DNA of 64,000 nucleotides, taken from the NCBI GenBank assembly GCA_963969345.1, contig OZ017769.1:3105600-3169599 (forward strand), written 5' to 3'. Within the stretch, counting starts at the first letter, position 1; each line of letters starts with the position of its first letter. Shown in pieces: positions 46,392 to 58,350 of the stretch. The stretch is from Turbatrix aceti (lineage: Eukaryota; Nematoda; Chromadorea; Rhabditida; Panagrolaimidae). Position numbers and translations under genes: made by a program. The notes beneath the pieces were generated by a model. The model was not told where the DNA came from, ran no database searches, and worked only from the letters and a program-made list of their open reading frames with translations.

Positions 46392-46655
46392 TCAGTTGCA
46401 CGTGATAACGCAGGTGGCATCGTCCTTGATTGTCAGGTTGCAGGACTGCCCTTCGCAGCGGATGCCGTCAGGCGTGACCTTGCACGCGGGGTTGTCAACT
46501 TCGGGATGGTCGTCGCCGTGGACGACGGCCGTGCACTTGGAGCTCTTCTTACAGTTGAGAGCGATGGTTTTCTTTCCCTCTCGACCGGGGGTCGGATCTG
46601 CGGAAATGCCGCAGCAGCCACCTGTTTTTTCACAAGTCGAAGACATTCTTGAACA
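46392..46655 (-). CDS. Small ten-cysteine protein, copy 1
   Basis: An intronless 84-residue frame with ten cysteines (5, 11, 12, 32, 38, 55, 64, 69, 79, 83), including a CC pair, and one N-glycosylation motif (NLT). There is no signal peptide, so if it is secreted, an upstream exon is missing. A TTTCCTAG acceptor lies 9 nt before ATG 46646, which suits trans-splicing. The cysteine spacing looks like a disulfide-rich fold, but I do not recognise the family. The plus-strand frame over the same bases is a shadow. It is preserved in all three copies. Confidence 0.6.
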   Translation of the reverse strand, partial: CSRMSSTCEKTGGCCGISADPTPGREGKKTIALNCKKSSKCTAVVHGDDHPEVDNPACKVTPDGIRCEGQSCNLTIKDDATCVITCN

Positions 46656-46730
46656 CTAGGAAATATAATTTGACTGCTGACTGAATGAATGAAAAGTCTG
46701 TCTTCTTTTATACGACCCTGTTTCTCAGCT

Positions 46731-46791
46731 TTCGCACAAAATACATGCTCGCCTATCAGGTAGTTGTTCATGTATGTATTTTGTGCGAGAA
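46731..46791. repeat. Inverted repeat / hairpin, copy 1
   Basis: TCGCACAAAATACAT (46732-46746) pairs perfectly with ATGTATTTTGTGCGA (46774-46788) around a 27-nt loop. It lies about 80 bp upstream of the small cysteine-rich gene. The length and loop would suit a miRNA precursor or a regulatory palindrome; sequence alone does not decide. Confidence 0.5.
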
Positions 46792-47752
46792 AAGGTCGAG
46801 TCAACAAACAGGATTGATCATGCGCTAGAAAGCGGTGTTATTTGTTGCTTTGTGCTTTGTGCAGTTTTTCCGTTTAGTTTTTGATATGAAACATCAAAAA
46901 CGCGTTTCGTCGACGGCCACAACTCGGTGCTCAACAGCAAGCACGGTGAATTTGTCGACGGAAAGCCGGTCTAGGGCCCCAACATGTCCTGCTTTCTCTT
47001 CCCGTTCTATGCCTTCGTGCGATCCATTGCCGCGCTGCCCGGCGTCCTCGCTATTCGACAGTGGTTTGACCTGTCGCAGGTCCCTGCTATCTTCCAGTCT
47101 CCTTTCTTCCTTCTTCCTTCCCTTTCATCGGTTAAAGGTCGTTAGTACCGCCGGGTTGCAGCAAAGGAGGAGGCAAGTAATGTCGTCGGTCGCCGGGTCG
47201 GTCAATCGATTGATCACCTCCCCCCCCCCCCCATCCCGTAGTATACTCGACTGATCGCACCACACCAACCCCACCCCCTGGTAATGGTGTGGTGCATGCA
47301 CACCCGGGTCTGCAGTGCGATGAAAAAACATCCAAAAAAATTGGTACGCTTATAAAAACTCAAAAGTCGTCGGGCCGAAATCTACGATAGGCACCCCAAA
47401 AAAATTTTGAAGGAGTATAAAAGGCAGAAAATACAACGCTGGATTTTAGTCGAACCAAAATCGTCCCAGAACTGGGTATCAGACATTTTCTTAACTTAAC
47501 TTGACTACTTCGATGTTCGTGACAAAAAAAATATTTTGTTGATGAAACTATTTTTCTTCAAAAATTTTTTTATGACGTGTGTAAAAAACTTTCAAGTGAA
47601 AAATAAACAATAGTTTGTGACGGTATCGTTTTATTTTTGTTTGTTACCGATTTTTGATCGTTCACGTAAACCGTGGATTTTTTCTAAATTTTTTTCTTCG
47701 GTTTTTTTTTCAGTTTTACCCCAAAAAATTTCAAAAAATTGGTCCAACTCAC

Positions 47753-48146
47753 TTGAATCCAGCACTGCTACTGGCACTGCTGCTCCCACTGCCATACTCC
47801 ACCCCGGCACCTGTGGACGCTGTCTGAAAGGATGCCGCAGATGCCGCAGACGTCGGCGACGATCCAGCCCTCGCGGAAGAACCCATCTCGTAGAGTGGAA
47901 AGCTCGACGGCTGATTGCTCCTCGGTGGTGGTGGTGTCCGGAAGGCGTTAGGCGAGAAGAGTGGCTGTGGACCGTCGCCGGCGTCTGACCTGTGGTGGAG
48001 GTGGTGGTGGTGGGGGTGATGGTGGTGGCGGTAGCTCATCGAGCTGCTCGGCCCATGGCGTGGAGGAGGAGATGTATGGGAGGTCGTGGTGAGAGGAGGA
48101 GAAGAGAATGAGGCCTGATTGCACTACCCGTAAATCTGACACTGGC
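47753..48146 (-). pseudogene. lin-41: Orphan first exon of lin-41, copy 2
   Basis: The His-rich 95-codon lin-41 first exon with its donor and upstream acceptor is repeated unchanged. Downstream (to the left) lies the end of copy 1, not lin-41 exon 2, so it cannot encode the full protein unless splicing runs across the 8.6-kb copy 1 to exon 2. If transcribed, it would make a truncated or read-through product. Confidence 0.85.
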
Positions 48147-49724
48147 CTGCAAACATTGATTTTGAGAATTTTTTTTTTGGTGTCAAAAGTTTAATTTAGC
48201 GTTTTCAGTCGCGAAAAAAACGGAAAATTTTAGGATAATTTTTTCATTTGACAGAAAAAAATTTTCTGGATGGAGTATTAGAATGCAAAAAACTCCAAGC
48301 ATCTTCGCATCCAAATCGTCGCTAATCAAAGATTTTTTACGCAAAAGTGCTAAAAAAGCTCAAAAAACAAGTCGAAAAGTGACAAAAACCTCCCCGCAAA
48401 ATCGTGACCTGACCCCGAGGTAAACCAAACCCAGCGAGCAAAAACCACGTAGCCCAGGACCAGGACTAAGGCCAGGATAGATCGTCGAAAAACACACCAG
48501 AGCCCGAGTCTGCTCTGTCTGCGCAAAAAAGAGGATGGAGGATGGAAAAAAAGGTCGGCGAGTCGGAGTCGCAACGACGACGACGACGACGACGACGCGT
48601 GTTGCATACACACGTCCTCGTCGTCGTCAAAAAAAACGTTGCAGAAAAAAAAAGGGTGGCGAGAAAAGAGAAGAAAGGAAGAGAGCGACGAGACAGACGA
48701 CCCAGGAAGCGTGTGTCCCCACCCCAGGCGCTGTAGGGGCTGTAGGGGCTGTGTAGGGGCTGCTGCCAGCGCCCGCCCGGGCCCCCTGCCACCCGACTGA
48801 CGAAATGGAACTAAATCGCCGGCCTTTCTACGACGAACAAAAAACGCACACTCACACGCATACATACGCACACGCATACAGGCAATCGTTTGTTTCCAGA
48901 GCAGCCCGCGGCAGACACACGTAGACCTGCAGGCGCATGGCCTGGCCCGGACTGCCAGGAAGAAGGCAGGAGGAGGCCGAACAGAATCCTCTCGCTCCTT
49001 TTCGCACTGACTGTTTTTTCCTCCAATAGTCGTCGATGAAGGAAAAATGCAAAAGCTTTTAGGCCGGGTGGTCGTCTACATCGTCGTCGTCGTCGTTGTC
49101 GTGGAAAAGGACAGATTTTTAGGCTGCCCGGAAAAAAGTGACGTTTGATTGCTTCAAAAGACGAAAACGCTTTCCTCGAATGTTTCAGCACAAAAAGGTG
49201 ACTTACAGAAGATTTGGATTAAAATAAGTATATAACTGAATGACCGTTACTCGAGGCGTCCGATCTACGATCAACTGTATTTAATTCTGTTGTTTACGTT
49301 TTTTTGACCACTGGTCGCCTATTTTTTTGTCGATAATTCGTTTGTTTTTTTTTTTTTTTGTCGATAAAAACAAATGCATGCATGAGTGAGCACAGGTAAG
49401 ATTTTCTAAAAAAAAAGTTTGTTTATTTGTCCAAAAAAGGTCCGAAATTCAGTTCAATGCGTATTTTAAGTTAAGCAGCAATTTTTTGATTTCATATTGT
49501 ATCCGATTAAAATCAAATTAAAACAAAAAAAATGACTATAAAATGTTAATTGTTTTTTCCAGATTAGAAAAATTCAAAAACCGTTTTTTACAAATGTCAT
49601 TTTTTTTCAATCAAAAAAAACTTTTTTTTTCAATGCATCAGTTTTTATTTTCACCCGGTAGCCATGGAGTTTTTTGCAAATGCTCACGCAAAAACAGTAA
49701 ACAACCCTCGGCAATCCATCCCAT

Positions 49725-52245
49725 TTACAAACGAACATCCGAAAAACGAAGTTCGCTATTTTGAATTCTTCGATCGAGTTCCTTAGGACGCATGACGACG
49801 GATAACTTGGTAGAATAATACGAGTAGGGCTCTTTCGGCTCGACAGACGCATTTATCTGTGTGAAAGGTCTGGCTTTTGTCTTAAAAAAGGCCAGCTGGA
49901 TTCCACATGCGAAGAAGTTGAACACCCCAGCAACGACGAAGGCAAGGCGGAAGTTGTCCAGGTGATCGAGGTCGACAAAGTACTGAACGATAAATGAGTA
50001 CAGTACTCCTGTTAGGTTGAATCCAATCATCCCCTGCAACAAATTTTTGATACATAGCATAATTGACATAATGGGATCAAAGAGTACAACTCACCATGGC
50101 CCCCATAAAGTACGCGTGCTGTTGACTCATCTGAAAACAATTGCAGTTAATTTTTATTGGAGACGAGATCAGATATTTTTTGTTCGCAAACAAACAAAAT
50201 TTTTTTTTGAAAAATTAGACGAACACGAACATAATATTATTTAAAATTTTCTTTAAAATATTAAACGAACACGAACATTTTACTAAATTTTTTTCAAAAT
50301 ATGAAACGAACACGAACATTTTTGCCCATATTCGTAAACGAACATCGAACAAAGTTTTTTCATAAATTGTGTAAAACAAATTTTTTTCAGCAGAAATACG
50401 TAAATTATGGTAGTTCCCCAAAATTTTTGTTCTGTTCGAAACTACAAAAACAAATGAAAAAAAATCTCTTTGCGAACAAACACGAAAAAAAAACATTTTA
50501 TCATCCCTGATTCGAAACCTGAAATTAAATTAAAAAAAAGTAAGACAACTTACAATCTGAATAACTTTATTGAATGATAGCGCGCAAAATCCAGTGCCAC
50601 CGTAGAGAATCTGAGCAACGTAGGCCATCCACAAATTAGGCTTATCCATAATATACATCACAAAAAAGTATGCAGTTGTCGTTATACTGCATAGCACACC
50701 GTAGAAGTAAAACTTGGTCTGTTCGCGCAACTTCCAATGATGATCCAAAAACGGTAGCCCAATTTTGATCACCGCCGATATCATGTAACCGATCGTAGCT
50801 ATGTGTCCTGTTTCTGCGTCTGATGTGTCGTAAACCGCGTTGATGTACGTCGGTCCGGAAATGAGGCCCACAAAATAAGTCACACTGACCGGAGCTCCGA
50901 TAACGATGGCTATGATATTGTGAAAGTCAGTGAAAAACGCCTTATACGGCACTTTTGTCAGTTCTTTTTGTCCCTGCACCATCTGGTGTTTCTGAATGTA
51001 AAGCAATTCGTCCTGGGACACAAATGCGTTGTCCGAAGGATGATCCGTGTAGAAAATTGTAAAAACAGTCAACAGGATAACATTTCCCACTCCTAGAGGG
51101 TAGTACATGTTCTGCCATCCAAGAGTACGGCACGTGGCTGCATAGTACTGCCCGGAGGCAATAATCGGCAGGTCATAGGTGGCCGTGGCAATGCTGATGA
51201 AAATGCCGAGTTCGTTGAAGGGGGCCCAGTTTTGGATAAAGCCGAACATCATGGTTAGCGAGTTTCCTAGCGAGATTCCCTGCAATGTGTATGTATTGTA
51301 TTAACGTGTTTCCCAATAATACACGTTTTCCGTGGTTTCCCAATCATAAAATTTTTGGCAAAAAGCAGCGTTTACCCTCTGAAACTCATGTCTGCCAAAC
51401 AAAATTTGAGGAACCAAAGACCTGTAAAAATTACAAAGATTTTGAAAGTATTTAGCATTTTCATTTTTTTATTATGCAAAAAAATCCTATTTTTATTGCA
51501 CATTTATCCAAACGCCAAAAATTGTTTTACTGGGATTAATTATTGAAAAAATGTCTGTAAACTTAACGTTATTGTTTTTTCGCAAAATAATTCGCAAATT
51601 GGATTTAAAAAACTTAAAAAATTTTTTTTTAATTTAGAAATTTTTTTTAAAGGTTAGACACTCCATTTTATTACGTATAATATTTTGAAGTTTTGTGCAA
51701 TACGTCCCAAAAATGCAAAAATGTCACGCGCAACGTTTTCCAGATCTTCGGTTTCGCAAATTGCCCGAATTTCATAATTATTGCTTTTTACACGAAAATG
51801 TGGAGCAGAGTTGAGTGAACGTTCGCGAACAAAAAAACGGTTGTTCGTTCATCTTTTCCCCTCGCGAGCTTCCTTAAACTACTCATACCATGAAAAACTG
51901 TAGCACAGCCTGAGCCCAAAACCCGTAATCCGCATAAAAGCCGTAGAGAATCGATGACACCGTTCCGACGGCTGTCAGCGTGACGTAGACCTTCTTCAAC
52001 CCATAGCTGTGATTCAAGAAATGGGTAGCAACGATGCTGAAGAACATGGCACCGTTATTGATGACGTTAAGCCAGTTGGTGTCTGCCACGGAGTACGGCT
52101 TGTCTTCATCCTTTTCGTACTCGTTGTTGACGCATACCGTGAGGTACGGAAAGAGCGAATTGATGCCCCACGTGAAGATTTGTAGCAACGCGATGACAAA
52201 GTTTAGAAAGTGTCGGGTCAAGCCCCAGAATTTGAAGGGGGACAT
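49725..52245 (-). CDS. SLC17-like MFS transporter B, copy 2
   Basis: Same four exons and 475-residue product as copy 1, shifted by 8,626 bp. No difference was seen in the translated exons. Exons: 52245-51889, 51279-50554, 50130-50095, 50033-49725. Confidence 0.82.
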
Positions 52246-52615
52246 TTTTGAGGAAAAACAAAACAAAACAATTGATTGGGCCTGATGATTAGTCTTCCCT
52301 CGATTGAATTTTGAGGCGTGTTGAATGCACTTTTTTAATGATCTAGTGTTGGTCGTTATGAATTTTGTGAATTGTTCGTCAACGCGTATAATAACAAAAC
52401 AAAAACGACGACGCACGCGCGCACACTTGCATTAGTTTGCAATTTGTTCTACCTGTAATATGTTTTTTTTGAACTGACGGAGCAACCAATTTTGTCTAGA
52501 TCTAAGCCGATGCATGTTGGACTCTTTGGCCTAGGTAGAAGTATTTTGGTGCACAATAACAAAATTTATACATATTTAAAATTATACACAAATTTTAAAC
52601 ATAATTTATTAAAGT

Positions 52616-54158
52616 TTAGAGTTCCGGGTATGATTCCATGTTTTCTGTGACTTTTTTTATTGAATCTGCCTTATCCGCGACCTTATTTGTGCGCGTAAAG
52701 GGTCGTGGCTCCATTTTGTATATCAGGAGTTGTACAAGAAGGGCGTGAAAGTTGAAGACAGCAGCGATGAAAAAGACAACTCGAAATGACCATTCTTGTT
52801 TGAGCGTCACAAAATATTGCGTTATAAGAGAATAAATGACGCCCGTAGACAGGTAGCCAACCGTAATCATGGTTCCCAGGAAGTTGGCGTATTGCTGGAT
52901 CATCTGAAAGACAATTTTATTTTTATTTTAAAAAAGTAGGTTACCACACGGCTACATTTTATCAAAAATTCAAAAATTCAGTTTTTTTGATAAAAAAAAA
53001 GTTTTTCCTCAAATCAACTCACAACTTGAATCGCGACGTTAAAAGACGGAACGGAAAGTGCCATGCCAACGCCGTAGGAAATCTGCGCGACGTAGAGCAT
53101 CCATTCTCGGTCCTTTGTTAAGTTGCCCATAATGACAAAGTACGCCGTCGTTGTGAAGAGCGCTGCCGTCCCATAAACATAAAATTTTATCGTATCGTTG
53201 CCCGGGATTTTGTGATTCACAAAAGGCAAGCTGATCTTGAGGACCGCAGCTACCGCAAATCCCAGGGTCATGACGTATCCTGTTTTTAGTTCAGACATAC
53301 TAAAAATCTGCATGACAAAAACGGGAGCCGTGATGATGGAGACAAAGAAAGACGCAAAAACCGGCGTTCCAATCAGTACGGCTAGCAAAATGTGATGATC
53401 TGTGAAAAACGCTGCGTACGGAACTTTTGGGATTGTTTTGTTATTAATTGTTAGCTGATTTTCGTGAATGTAACGGAGTTCTTCCGGGGATACAAATCGG
53501 TTGTGCGAGGGACTCTCGGTGTAGAAAATCCAGAAAAAGACGAGTAGGATTCCGTTGCAGGCTGCCAAGCCGTAGTACATGTTTGCCGAGCCGAGGGGCT
53601 TGCAGACGAGTCCGTAGTACTGACCGGCGAATATGTACGGCAGGTCGTAGGTAGCCATGGTCAGGCCCATGAAAAAGGTGAGCTCGTTCATCGGAGCCCA
53701 GGAATTTACAAATCCAAAAATCATGGTTAGGGTGTTGCTCATTGATAAGCCCTGAAACGATCCTAATTTTTTTTCAACTCCCAAAAAAACAGGAAACTCA
53801 CTAAAAACACGTGTAGCACAACATAAGCCGGAAAACCCTTCTTTGCAAACAACCCAAATATGAGTCCCGCAACAACGCCCAGTGCCGTGAGTGAAGCGTA
53901 GATATTCTTAACACCCCACCGTTCTTCGACCAGGTGAGCCCCCAGCAGGCCAATCAGCATGGATCCACAAGCTGTGATATTGATCCAACTTATCCTCTCA
54001 AAAGTGTACTCGATTTCACTTTCAGGCTTGCTGCCGTTGTCGCAGATGGTGTAGTACGCAAACAGGCTGAAGGTAGACCAAGTCGTGATTTGGATGAGGA
54101 ATATTATGATCATGACAAAGTATCGGGTCTTACCCCACAGCGTAGAGGCACCGGCCAT
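52616..54158 (-). CDS. SLC17-like MFS transporter A, copy 2
   Basis: Same three exons and 457-residue product as copy 1: 54158-53802, 53751-53023, 52903-52616. No difference was seen in the translated exons. Confidence 0.82.
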
Positions 54159-54433
54159 GACGGAAACGAGCGCTGCTGCAAATGATGATGTTGCTCACTC
54201 ATCGGACGCCTTTTCAACGAGATTCCCGCTGAATTCAATAACTTTTGACTCACAAGTCAGCCACCACTTTTTTGTTTCTTCGTTTGCTCAAATTAAACAC
54301 CTGATAATTATGTAAATTTCTTAGGAATGTTGATTTATTTTCATTTTCTGAGTTCGAGAACATTATAATAAACAGCATCGTCAGAATTGAAATTTTGCCA
54401 ATCTATAAGAAGATACAATACTTATAGATTTTT

Positions 54434-54540
54434 ATCCATCATCTGCTTATGCAAATGGAATCCAAAATTCAGAGGTATCCAACCACAAGCTTTCGCTAGG
54501 GCAGAATTCAGTGTTTACCTCAAACTTGGGTAATTAAACC
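54434..54540 (-). ncRNA. sls-1: SL1 spliced-leader RNA, copy 2
   Basis: Same SL exon (54540-54519), donor, Sm site and 3' hairpin as copy 1, so it is presumably functional. Confidence 0.94.
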
Positions 54541-55017
54541 GAGGACGAAAGCGCGGAGACAGCTTTTGTGCACCTGCTCACGCAAAAAGCGTACATGACC
54601 AAGTGATATCATTCACATTGCATTATTCGAAGAGACGCAGAGAAAGAGAACCTATGCACACACGGTGTGAAAGGGAGGGGAGACGTTTTGGGAAGTTAAT
54701 CCGCAGCAGCGCTGCAGTCAGTGATTAATTTAATTGCACCCGGACCAAGGCAAAAGCGTTTTTTGCAGTTGATTTTGAGCGAAAAGAATGGGTGACTACC
54801 ACCCCTCATAAATCGTCGTTTTGTCGACGAAAAGGAAGAGGAAGCCCAATTTTTTTTACCTTTTTACCGTATTGAGTCCCGGTTCAATTCCGAACATGAT
54901 ACCTTTTTTTTCGACGTTTTCTCCTTATAACATAAAAAGTTGCTTTAATTCACATTTATTCTTGCAAAGTTTCATAAACTAACTTTGACCAAAATCACAA
55001 TACTTCTGGTGCTCACA

Positions 55018-55281
55018 TCAGTTGCACGTGATAACGCAGGTGGCATCGTCCTTGATTGTCAGGTTGCAGGACTGCCCTTCGCAGCGGATGCCGTCAGGCG
55101 TGACCTTGCACGCGGGGTTGTCAACTTCGGGATGGTCGTCGCCGTGGACGACGGCCGTGCACTTGGAGCTCTTCTTACAGTTGAGAGCGATGGTTTTCTT
55201 TCCCTCTCGACCGGGGGTCGGATCTGCGGAAATGCCGCAGCAGCCACCTGTTTTTTCACAAGTCGAAGACATTCTTGAACA
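55018..55281 (-). CDS. Small ten-cysteine protein, copy 2
   Basis: Same 84-residue product as copy 1 (ATG 55272), with the same TTTCCTAG acceptor. Confidence 0.6.
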   Translation of the reverse strand, partial: CSRMSSTCEKTGGCCGISADPTPGREGKKTIALNCKKSSKCTAVVHGDDHPEVDNPACKVTPDGIRCEGQSCNLTIKDDATCVITCN

Positions 55282-55356
55282 CTAGGAAATATAATTTGAC
55301 TGCTGACTGAATGAATGAAAAGTCTGTCTTCTTTTATACGACCCTGTTTCTCAGCT

Positions 55357-55417
55357 TTCGCACAAAATACATGCTCGCCTATCAGGTAGTTGTTCATGTA
55401 TGTATTTTGTGCGAGAA
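55357..55417. repeat. Inverted repeat / hairpin, copy 2
   Basis: Same palindrome as at 46731-46791. Confidence 0.5.
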
Positions 55418-56378
55418 AAGGTCGAGTCAACAAACAGGATTGATCATGCGCTAGAAAGCGGTGTTATTTGTTGCTTTGTGCTTTGTGCAGTTTTTCCGTT
55501 TAGTTTTTGATATGAAACATCAAAAACGCGTTTCGTCGACGGCCACAACTCGGTGCTCAACAGCAAGCACGGTGAATTTGTCGACGGAAAGCCGGTCTAG
55601 GGCCCCAACATGTCCTGCTTTCTCTTCCCGTTCTATGCCTTCGTGCGATCCATTGCCGCGCTGCCCGGCGTCCTCGCTATTCGACAGTGGTTTGACCTGT
55701 CGCAGGTCCCTGCTATCTTCCAGTCTCCTTTCTTCCTTCTTCCTTCCCTTTCATCGGTTAAAGGTCGTTAGTACCGCCGGGTTGCAGCAAAGGAGGAGGC
55801 AAGTAATGTCGTCGGTCGCCGGGTCGGTCAATCGATTGATCACCTCCCCCCCCCCCCCATCCCGTAGTATACTCGACTGATCGCACCACACCAACCCCAC
55901 CCCCTGGTAATGGTGTGGTGCATGCACACCCGGGTCTGCAGTGCGATGAAAAAACATCCAAAAAAATTGGTACGCTTATAAAAACTCAAAAGTCGTCGGG
56001 CCGAAATCTACGATAGGCACCCCAAAAAAATTTTGAAGGAGTATAAAAGGCAGAAAATACAACGCTGGATTTTAGTCGAACCAAAATCGTCCCAGAACTG
56101 GGTATCAGACATTTTCTTAACTTAACTTGACTACTTCGATGTTCGTGACAAAAAAAATATTTTGTTGATGAAACTATTTTTCTTCAAAAATTTTTTTATG
56201 ACGTGTGTAAAAAACTTTCAAGTGAAAAATAAACAATAGTTTGTGACGGTATCGTTTTATTTTTGTTTGTTACCGATTTTTGATCGTTCACGTAAACCGT
56301 GGATTTTTTCTAAATTTTTTTCTTCGGTTTTTTTTTCAGTTTTACCCCAAAAAATTTCAAAAAATTGGTCCAACTCAC

Positions 56379-56772
56379 TTGAATCCAGCACTGCTACTGG
56401 CACTGCTGCTCCCACTGCCATACTCCACCCCGGCACCTGTGGACGCTGTCTGAAAGGATGCCGCAGATGCCGCAGACGTCGGCGACGATCCAGCCCTCGC
56501 GGAAGAACCCATCTCGTAGAGTGGAAAGCTCGACGGCTGATTGCTCCTCGGTGGTGGTGGTGTCCGGAAGGCGTTAGGCGAGAAGAGTGGCTGTGGACCG
56601 TCGCCGGCGTCTGACCTGTGGTGGAGGTGGTGGTGGTGGGGGTGATGGTGGTGGCGGTAGCTCATCGAGCTGCTCGGCCCATGGCGTGGAGGAGGAGATG
56701 TATGGGAGGTCGTGGTGAGAGGAGGAGAAGAGAATGAGGCCTGATTGCACTACCCGTAAATCTGACACTGGC
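56379..56772 (-). pseudogene. lin-41: Orphan first exon of lin-41, copy 3
   Basis: Unchanged duplicate of the His-rich first exon. It is followed leftwards by copy 2 and not by lin-41 exon 2. Confidence 0.85.
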
Positions 56773-58350
56773 CTGCAAACATTGATTTTGAGAATTTTTT
56801 TTTTGGTGTCAAAAGTTTAATTTAGCGTTTTCAGTCGCGAAAAAAACGGAAAATTTTAGGATAATTTTTTCATTTGACAGAAAAAAATTTTCTGGATGGA
56901 GTATTAGAATGCAAAAAACTCCAAGCATCTTCGCATCCAAATCGTCGCTAATCAAAGATTTTTTACGCAAAAGTGCTAAAAAAGCTCAAAAAACAAGTCG
57001 AAAAGTGACAAAAACCTCCCCGCAAAATCGTGACCTGACCCCGAGGTAAACCAAACCCAGCGAGCAAAAACCACGTAGCCCAGGACCAGGACTAAGGCCA
57101 GGATAGATCGTCGAAAAACACACCAGAGCCCGAGTCTGCTCTGTCTGCGCAAAAAAGAGGATGGAGGATGGAAAAAAAGGTCGGCGAGTCGGAGTCGCAA
57201 CGACGACGACGACGACGACGACGCGTGTTGCATACACACGTCCTCGTCGTCGTCAAAAAAAACGTTGCAGAAAAAAAAAGGGTGGCGAGAAAAGAGAAGA
57301 AAGGAAGAGAGCGACGAGACAGACGACCCAGGAAGCGTGTGTCCCCACCCCAGGCGCTGTAGGGGCTGTAGGGGCTGTGTAGGGGCTGCTGCCAGCGCCC
57401 GCCCGGGCCCCCTGCCACCCGACTGACGAAATGGAACTAAATCGCCGGCCTTTCTACGACGAACAAAAAACGCACACTCACACGCATACATACGCACACG
57501 CATACAGGCAATCGTTTGTTTCCAGAGCAGCCCGCGGCAGACACACGTAGACCTGCAGGCGCATGGCCTGGCCCGGACTGCCAGGAAGAAGGCAGGAGGA
57601 GGCCGAACAGAATCCTCTCGCTCCTTTTCGCACTGACTGTTTTTTCCTCCAATAGTCGTCGATGAAGGAAAAATGCAAAAGCTTTTAGGCCGGGTGGTCG
57701 TCTACATCGTCGTCGTCGTCGTTGTCGTGGAAAAGGACAGATTTTTAGGCTGCCCGGAAAAAAGTGACGTTTGATTGCTTCAAAAGACGAAAACGCTTTC
57801 CTCGAATGTTTCAGCACAAAAAGGTGACTTACAGAAGATTTGGATTAAAATAAGTATATAACTGAATGACCGTTACTCGAGGCGTCCGATCTACGATCAA
57901 CTGTATTTAATTCTGTTGTTTACGTTTTTTTGACCACTGGTCGCCTATTTTTTTGTCGATAATTCGTTTGTTTTTTTTTTTTTTTGTCGATAAAAACAAA
58001 TGCATGCATGAGTGAGCACAGGTAAGATTTTCTAAAAAAAAAGTTTGTTTATTTGTCCAAAAAAGGTCCGAAATTCAGTTCAATGCGTATTTTAAGTTAA
58101 GCAGCAATTTTTTGATTTCATATTGTATCCGATTAAAATCAAATTAAAACAAAAAAAATGACTATAAAATGTTAATTGTTTTTTCCAGATTAGAAAAATT
58201 CAAAAACCGTTTTTTACAAATGTCATTTTTTTTCAATCAAAAAAAACTTTTTTTTTCAATGCATCAGTTTTTATTTTCACCCGGTAGCCATGGAGTTTTT
58301 TGCAAATGCTCACGCAAAAACAGTAAACAACCCTCGGCAATCCATCCCAT

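Larger units (their letters stand above)
38447..47071. repeat. Tandem unit, copy 1 (8,625 bp)
   Basis: The unit starts at TGTCGCAGG (38447), right after unique lin-41 intron sequence, and ends at GGTTTGACC (47071), where copy 2 starts with the same TGTCGCAGG. All open frames and non-coding landmarks I compared recur at a constant offset. The only difference I found is the poly-C run at 38595-38606: 12 C here, 13 C in copies 2 and 3. Copy 1 is the only one whose lin-41 first exon is continuous with the rest of that gene. Confidence 0.95.
47072..55697. repeat. Tandem unit, copy 2 (8,626 bp)
   Basis: Complete second copy, directly abutting copy 1 with no filler. Poly-C run at 47220-47232 (13 C). 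Confidence 0.95.

Noticed and set aside
38447..47071. 5S rRNA gene expected next to SL1
   Set aside because: I scanned the unit on both strands for 5S-like sequence and recognised none.
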